Source: UBA2588 sp002339805 (GTDB lineage: Bacteria > Chloroflexota > Dehalococcoidia > Lucifugimonadales > UBA3495). From it: a DNA stretch of 64,000 nucleotides. Of the stretch, positions 59,938 to 64,000 are shown in pieces. Below the pieces are notes generated by a model that was not told the DNA's origin, did not search any database, and saw nothing but the letters and a program-made list of their open reading frames with translations. The stretch is taken from assembly GCA_045562555.1 (NCBI GenBank), contig JBJKVO010000015.1, positions 496,001-560,000 of the forward strand, written 5' to 3'. Both the position numbers and the translations under genes were made by a program. Positions within the stretch are counted from its first letter, which is position 1, and each line of letters begins with the position of its first letter.

Positions 59938-61005
59938 TTACAAAAGAGTCAATTGAATGCTTGGTTCGTTGTCAAAGTTTGATAGTGAAATTCCCAAAAG
60001 CCTAATTGGGCGTGGCTGAACCAAAATACGGTCAAGTAAATATAATGAAGCTTCTCGTAAAATCTCTAGCTCATTCGTAGGGGATACTAGTGTAGTTTGA
60101 CTAGTGTGTGTAGTGAAATCCTCGAATCTTACTTTAATCCTTATGGTTTTCCCTTTTATGGACTTATCTATTGCATTACTCGCAAGCTTAGATGTTAGTT
60201 GATGCAATTCTTCAGTGATGCTGCTTTTATCTATAATATCTTCTCTAAATGTTGTTTCGGTGCTAATGGCCTTGGGATTACGGACCGTCTGTAACCTTTC
60301 CTTATAATTGCCCGAAGATTTCCATTGTATTTTGTTTCCTTGACTTCCAAATATACGAGTAAAAAAGTCTGTTGGCTGCGCACATAATTGCCCGATAGTA
60401 TTGATACCTAATTGATTCAGTTTTTGAGTGGATTTAGGGCCAATTCCAGGTATTTTATTTACATTCAAATGAGATGTTAATTTTAATTCTTGTCCTAGAG
60501 GTATAAATACTAAGCCATCTGGCTTATTTAAATCAGACGCAATTTTACTCGTTGTTTTATTTGAACTGATTCCTATGGATATTATTAACCCTGTTTCTAG
60601 TTTTACCTGGTTTTTAATTTCCAGACCTATATTGAGAGCATCACTCGGAATTTTTACGTTATTTGAAATATCTATGTACGCTTCATCCAATGATACATTT
60701 TCCAAAACTTCTGAATACTCTTTTAGTATAGCCATGACCCGTGCGGAAAAAGCTTTGTATTGTGCGAAGTTTGGAGGGACAATGATTGCATCAGGGCATA
60801 GTTGAACAGCTCTCCGCATAGGCATAGCTGAACGAATCCCGAAAGCTCTGGCTTCATAGGAAGCGGTAGCAACAACACCGCGGCTTTCTGGACGCCCTCC
60901 GACTAAGATAGGTTTATGTTTTAATGCTGGGTTCAATATCTGTTCCACAGACGCATAAAACGCATCTAGATCAGCATGTAAAATGTAAGAATCAACGTTA
61001 TCCAT
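59938..61005 (-). CDS. dinB: DNA polymerase IV (Y family)
   Basis: Error-prone translesion polymerase of 355 residues. The catalytic motifs ADLDAFYASVEQ and SLDEAYIDI are intact, followed by KTTSKIASDLNKPDG, the HhH region IPGIGPKSTQKLNQLG, and the little-finger domain. The ATG at 61005 (MDNVDSYILHADLD) is preferred to the upstream frame start at 61065. No C-terminal QLxLF clamp motif in classic form; the end reads IQLTLL, which is close to it. Confidence 0.95.
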   Translation of the reverse strand: MDNVDSYILHADLDAFYASVEQILNPALKHKPILVGGRPESRGVVATASYEARAFGIRSAMPMRRAVQLCPDAIIVPPNFAQYKAFSARVMAILKEYSEVLENVSLDEAYIDISNNVKIPSDALNIGLEIKNQVKLETGLIISIGISSNKTTSKIASDLNKPDGLVFIPLGQELKLTSHLNVNKIPGIGPKSTQKLNQLGINTIGQLCAQPTDFFTRIFGSQGNKIQWKSSGNYKERLQTVRNPKAISTETTFREDIIDKSSITEELHQLTSKLASNAIDKSIKGKTIRIKVRFEDFTTHTSQTTLVSPTNELEILREASLYLLDRILVQPRPIRLLGISLSNFDNEPSIQLTLL

Positions 61006-61097
61006 TAATAAATAGTCCTTACGTCGATGTATTTTCTGAAACGTAGTATATAATTCTTTGACCAAAGTAGAAATTACTATTTAATCTAGTTGCGATT

Positions 61098-62390
61098 GTG
61101 AATCATAATTCTAATTCCAAAACCAAAACTCCTATCTTTTATGGATGGTGGGTGATTGCTGCATGCTCAGCGATGGTGTTTTTCGCTTCAGGTATTTTTT
61201 TCAGAGGATTTACAGTCCTAGTGCCTGCAATGAGAGATTCTTTGGGTATTTCGCAGATGCAAACTAATCTTATATTTGCAATTGCAAGGTCTGAAGGTGG
61301 TTTGGAAGGTCCATTTGTGGGCTGGTTCATAGATAAATTGGGGAATAAGAAAATTTTGGTTCCGATGGTGATTCTGGCTGGGATTGGATACATGTTGTTT
61401 ACTGTGTATGTCCGTAATTATTGGTCCTTTGCCTTAATATATCTTGGAGTAATTTCTCTTGGTAATAGCGCTGGATTTCAACATGCTCTATTTGCCGGAG
61501 TTAATAACTGGTTCAATCGAAAGAGATCTTTAGCTCTTTCCACTCTTGCAGCTATATCCTCATTAGGAGGATTGGCAATGGTTCCATTATTGAATTTTCT
61601 TATTGATTTGCGTGGTTGGCGAGCAGCTACCTTTGTATCAAGCTTATGTTATTTCTTTATTATATTGCCGCTGACTTACTTTTTTAAAAATAAGCCCGAA
61701 GATATGGGATTACATCCAGACGGAGATGCTTTGCCTAGACAAGTAACAGGAATTGGAGGCCAATCTTCAGAAGTCAGAGGATATACCGTAAAAGAAGCTC
61801 TAGAGAATAAAGCATTTTGGTTGCTGTTAGTTGGTACTGGGCTCAGGATGCTAGCTACCATGGGAATTTTGGTTACAATAGTGCCAATTCTAGAAAGCAA
61901 AGGTGTTTCAAGACAAACAGCAGCTAATCTTACCGGTCTAATGTTTGGAATTAATTTTTTGTCGAGAATGATTGTAGGATACATGGGAGATTATGTACCC
62001 AAACAATACATATTAACAATAACGTTGATCTTGGAAGGCACTGCATTTATTTGTTTGTTTTATTCAGGGCCGACTGCATATAGTTTGATATTGATATGGA
62101 TGTTCATAGTATGTGAAGGACTAGGAGATGGTGCTGGCATTTTAGTGTGGGCAACATTGGGAGATTTTTTTGGGAGAGAGAAATTCGCCAGTTTGCGAGG
62201 AATTATCACTTTCTCTCACAGTTGGGCGTTAATTGGGTCTCCTCTCTTTGCTGGATGGGCATTTGATACTTTGGGAAATTATCAGATGGTATTATTGTTA
62301 TCAGGAATGTGCGCTTACTTGGCTAGTGCATGTTTCGTTTTTATAAAAAGACCCCCAATCTTAACTATGGAATCAATTGAGAGAGGATAA
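61098..62390 (+). CDS. MFS transporter, monocarboxylate/oxalate-formate-like (paralog B)
   Basis: A 430-residue carrier with 12 helices, paralogous to the one at 51.0 kb: IFYGWWVI, EGPFVGWFIDKLGNKK, NKPEDMGLHPDGD and a C-terminal HSWALIGSPLFAGWAFD match the same positions. The start is GTG at 61098. It is two bases from the aminotransferase gene, so the two are co-expressed and may handle one substrate. Confidence 0.85.
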   Translation: MNHNSNSKTKTPIFYGWWVIAACSAMVFFASGIFFRGFTVLVPAMRDSLGISQMQTNLIFAIARSEGGLEGPFVGWFIDKLGNKKILVPMVILAGIGYMLFTVYVRNYWSFALIYLGVISLGNSAGFQHALFAGVNNWFNRKRSLALSTLAAISSLGGLAMVPLLNFLIDLRGWRAATFVSSLCYFFIILPLTYFFKNKPEDMGLHPDGDALPRQVTGIGGQSSEVRGYTVKEALENKAFWLLLVGTGLRMLATMGILVTIVPILESKGVSRQTAANLTGLMFGINFLSRMIVGYMGDYVPKQYILTITLILEGTAFICLFYSGPTAYSLILIWMFIVCEGLGDGAGILVWATLGDFFGREKFASLRGIITFSHSWALIGSPLFAGWAFDTLGNYQMVLLLSGMCAYLASACFVFIKRPPILTMESIERG

Positions 62391-62392
62391 AT

Positions 62393-63724
62393 ATGAGTAT
62401 ATTAAGTACATATGAGGAATCCCATCCCGGGTCTATGAGTAAATTTCAACGAGCACAGTCCATTTTCCCAAGTGGGGTCACTCATGATAATAGATATGCA
62501 ACGCCATTTCCGTTGTACATGACCCACGGTAAAGGTTCTAAAAAGTGGGATGTGGATGGAAATGAATATATAGATTACGTATGTGGACACGGAGCATTGA
62601 TTTTGGGGCACTCGCATCCTGAAATAGTAGATGTAGTTCACCAACAGATGGCCCTTGGAACGCACTTAGGTGCTTGTACTGACCAAGAGCTGGAATGGGG
62701 ATCTCACGTGAAAAGTTTAGTTCCTTCCGTCGAACGTATCAGGTTTCAGAGTTCTGGGACTGAGGCCACTATGATGGCTATGAGATTGGCTCGCGCCTAT
62801 ACAGGTAAAACGGTTGTGGTCAAATTGCAAGATCATTTTCATGGTTGGAATGATTATGCTATATCTGATTCTTCTGGACCTTCCTCCGGAGTACCTGATG
62901 TCGTATGGGGATCTATGAAAGTTCTTCCAGCGGGTGATTTAAAAATTTTGGAAGAATTTATTATTACCAATGATAATGTCGCTGCGATTATCCTGGAACC
63001 AACTGGAGCACATTATGGCCAGTTGATGTTTAATGTCGAATCCTACTTAAAAGGTGTACGAGAATTAACTGCTAAGCATGGGATAGTATTCATCATGGAT
63101 GAAGTGGTGACAGGGTTTAGGGCTTCATCAGGGGGTGCTCAACAAAAATATGGCATCACTCCTGATTTGACTACCTTTGCTAAGATCATTGCCGGTTCAC
63201 TCCCTGGAGGAGCTGTTGGAGGCAAGGCAGACATTGTGGATATGATCTCTCATAACGGTAAGTTTGTTAGGAATATTACTGATAGAGTAGCTCATCCTGG
63301 AACATTTAATGCAAATCCATTATCAGCGGTCGCTGGATCTAAATGCCTTGAGATTATATCGCGGGGCGAAGTTAATACGATTGCTAATAATATGGGAATA
63401 AAACTTCGAGATGGAATCAATGGGGTGTTTAGCTCGTTAGAGATAAGTGGTCATTCATATGGTATAGGTTCCATGGTTCATGTGGTATTGCAAGATTGTG
63501 ATTGCGACAGAGAAATATGTACCGGAGATCATACAAGAATCAAGAATACAATAGCTGAAGAAAAGACCATTCAATTGAAAAGATCTCTGCAAAATCATGG
63601 TATCGATGTGATGGGTAGGAATGCATTTCTTGTTTCGGCAGTACATACGGAGCAGGATATAAACGATACTTTGGAAGCATTTGAAACTTCCTTACGTGAA
63701 TGCAGAGATGAAAACTTATTTTGA
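62393..63724 (+). CDS. Class III aminotransferase, glutamate-1-semialdehyde aminomutase-like
   Basis: A 443-residue PLP-dependent enzyme. SGTEATMMAMRLARAYTGK binds the phosphate, IVFIMDEVVTGFR has the PLP-pyridine Asp, and Lys264 in TTFAKIIAGSLPGGAVGG forms the Schiff base. HemL-like overall, but the neighbouring MFS and dienelactone hydrolase genes suggest catabolism of an amino compound rather than heme synthesis. An unusual Cys cluster, QDCDCDREICTGDH, lies in the C-terminal domain. GAGAGGA precedes the ATG. Confidence 0.88.
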   Translation: MSILSTYEESHPGSMSKFQRAQSIFPSGVTHDNRYATPFPLYMTHGKGSKKWDVDGNEYIDYVCGHGALILGHSHPEIVDVVHQQMALGTHLGACTDQELEWGSHVKSLVPSVERIRFQSSGTEATMMAMRLARAYTGKTVVVKLQDHFHGWNDYAISDSSGPSSGVPDVVWGSMKVLPAGDLKILEEFIITNDNVAAIILEPTGAHYGQLMFNVESYLKGVRELTAKHGIVFIMDEVVTGFRASSGGAQQKYGITPDLTTFAKIIAGSLPGGAVGGKADIVDMISHNGKFVRNITDRVAHPGTFNANPLSAVAGSKCLEIISRGEVNTIANNMGIKLRDGINGVFSSLEISGHSYGIGSMVHVVLQDCDCDREICTGDHTRIKNTIAEEKTIQLKRSLQNHGIDVMGRNAFLVSAVHTEQDINDTLEAFETSLRECRDENLF

Positions 63725-63758
63725 TTCTTATGAAACCACAAATTACTGGAGGACTTAA

Positions 63759-64000
63759 ATGGTAGCATCTGTCGAACAAGTGAACGTAGGTCAAGATATT
63801 ATGGATGTTTATACAAGTGTACCTGATGGGAAAGGGCCCTTCCCTGCTATAGTTGTAATTATGAATGCATTTGGAGTGGCTGAATTTACAAAGACTATGT
63901 GCGATAGATTCGCAAAAGAAGGTTACCTAGCAGTAGCTCCTGATTTATTTCACACCATTTCAGATGAAATGTCTGAGGCTTCAGGTAAATCTAAGAGAGA
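63759..64000 (+). CDS. Dienelactone hydrolase family protein, N-terminal part; 3' end outside window
   Basis: The ATG at 63759 follows GGAGG by six bases and opens a frame to the window end (about 80 residues). The strands YTSVPDGKGPFPAIVVIMNAF, read in two pieces, and the segment FAKEGYLAVAPDLFH are typical of dienelactone-hydrolase-like alpha/beta enzymes. The catalytic Cys, Asp and His lie beyond the end. It probably belongs to the same operon as the MFS and aminotransferase genes. Confidence 0.82.
   Translation, partial: MVASVEQVNVGQDIMDVYTSVPDGKGPFPAIVVIMNAFGVAEFTKTMCDRFAKEGYLAVAPDLFHTISDEMSEASGKSKR

Noticed and set aside
1..64000. CRISPR arrays, insertion sequences, prophage or integration sites
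   Set aside because: No regularly spaced repeats, transposase or phage genes, or flanking duplications were seen; the only recombinase is a housekeeping Xer type.

Overview
The window is a continuous, gene-dense, AT-rich bacterial chromosome segment, about 75 protein genes, with short intergenic gaps and no rRNA, tRNA, CRISPR array, insertion sequence or prophage that I can recognise. The gene mix points to a Chloroflexota lineage, most plausibly a marine SAR202-type or Dehalococcoidia-related bacterium (inference). The reasons are an HspR-controlled grpE-dnaK operon, an rsmH-ftsA-ftsZ-nrdR-nrdJ division block without murein genes, an adenosylcobalamin-dependent ribonucleotide reductase, coenzyme F420 ligase beside a luciferase-like monooxygenase, a Ccm cytochrome c system with a Cys-type CcmE, and many small-molecule catabolic enzymes and MFS carriers.

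Layout. 1-4.6 kb: end of selD, a sulfite-oxidase-like molybdoenzyme, then the heat-shock operon hspR-grpE-dnaK, with a promoter and HAIR-like operator lying inside the apparent 5' end of hspR. 4.7-11.8 kb: a gamma-glutamyltransferase-like gene facing a minus-strand catabolic cluster (luciferase-like monooxygenase, alpha/beta hydrolase, methyltransferase, crotonase, HIT protein, metallo-beta-lactamase-fold enzyme). 11.9-19.9 kb: mogA, an unknown gene, a DUF1800-DUF1501-NHL cluster, a FIST sensor paired with a cytoplasmic-looking substrate-binding protein, and an FAH-family enzyme. 20-26.2 kb: an SDR, ccmABCDE (ccmD is only 56 codons), and a two-subunit 2-oxoacid:ferredoxin oxidoreductase.

26.4-50.4 kb is mostly housekeeping: topA-xer-aroQ-efp-xseA-xseB-formyltransferase; tig-clpP-clpX on the opposite strand; rsmH-ftsA-ftsZ-nrdR-nrdJ; pdxA; proC-yggT-kinase-pepA-MFS; and the ribosomal genes rplU-rpmA-rpmE with a DUF1385 membrane protein. 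50.5-64 kb returns to accessory metabolism: a VOC protein, two paralogous MFS carriers, the FAD and iron-sulfur subunits of a molybdenum hydroxylase without its catalytic subunit, a MoaD/ThiS-like protein, unknown small proteins, a Nudix and a GNAT protein, hisA and hisH split by an amidohydrolase, a PduO-type cobalamin adenosyltransferase, cofE, dinB, a class III aminotransferase, and the start of a dienelactone-hydrolase-like gene cut by the window end.

Links between genes. PduO can supply adenosylcobalamin to NrdJ, and NrdR probably controls nrdJ through a palindrome at its promoter. CofE supports F420-using enzymes, of which the luciferase-like monooxygenase is a candidate. MogA and the MoaD-like protein fit the molybdoenzyme genes. 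The features that deserve most attention are the hspR promoter-operator, the CXXXY CcmE, the FIST plus cytosolic binding-protein pair, the leaderless DUF1800/DUF1501/NHL set, the molybdenum hydroxylase lacking its large subunit, and the structured non-coding stretch before rsmH.
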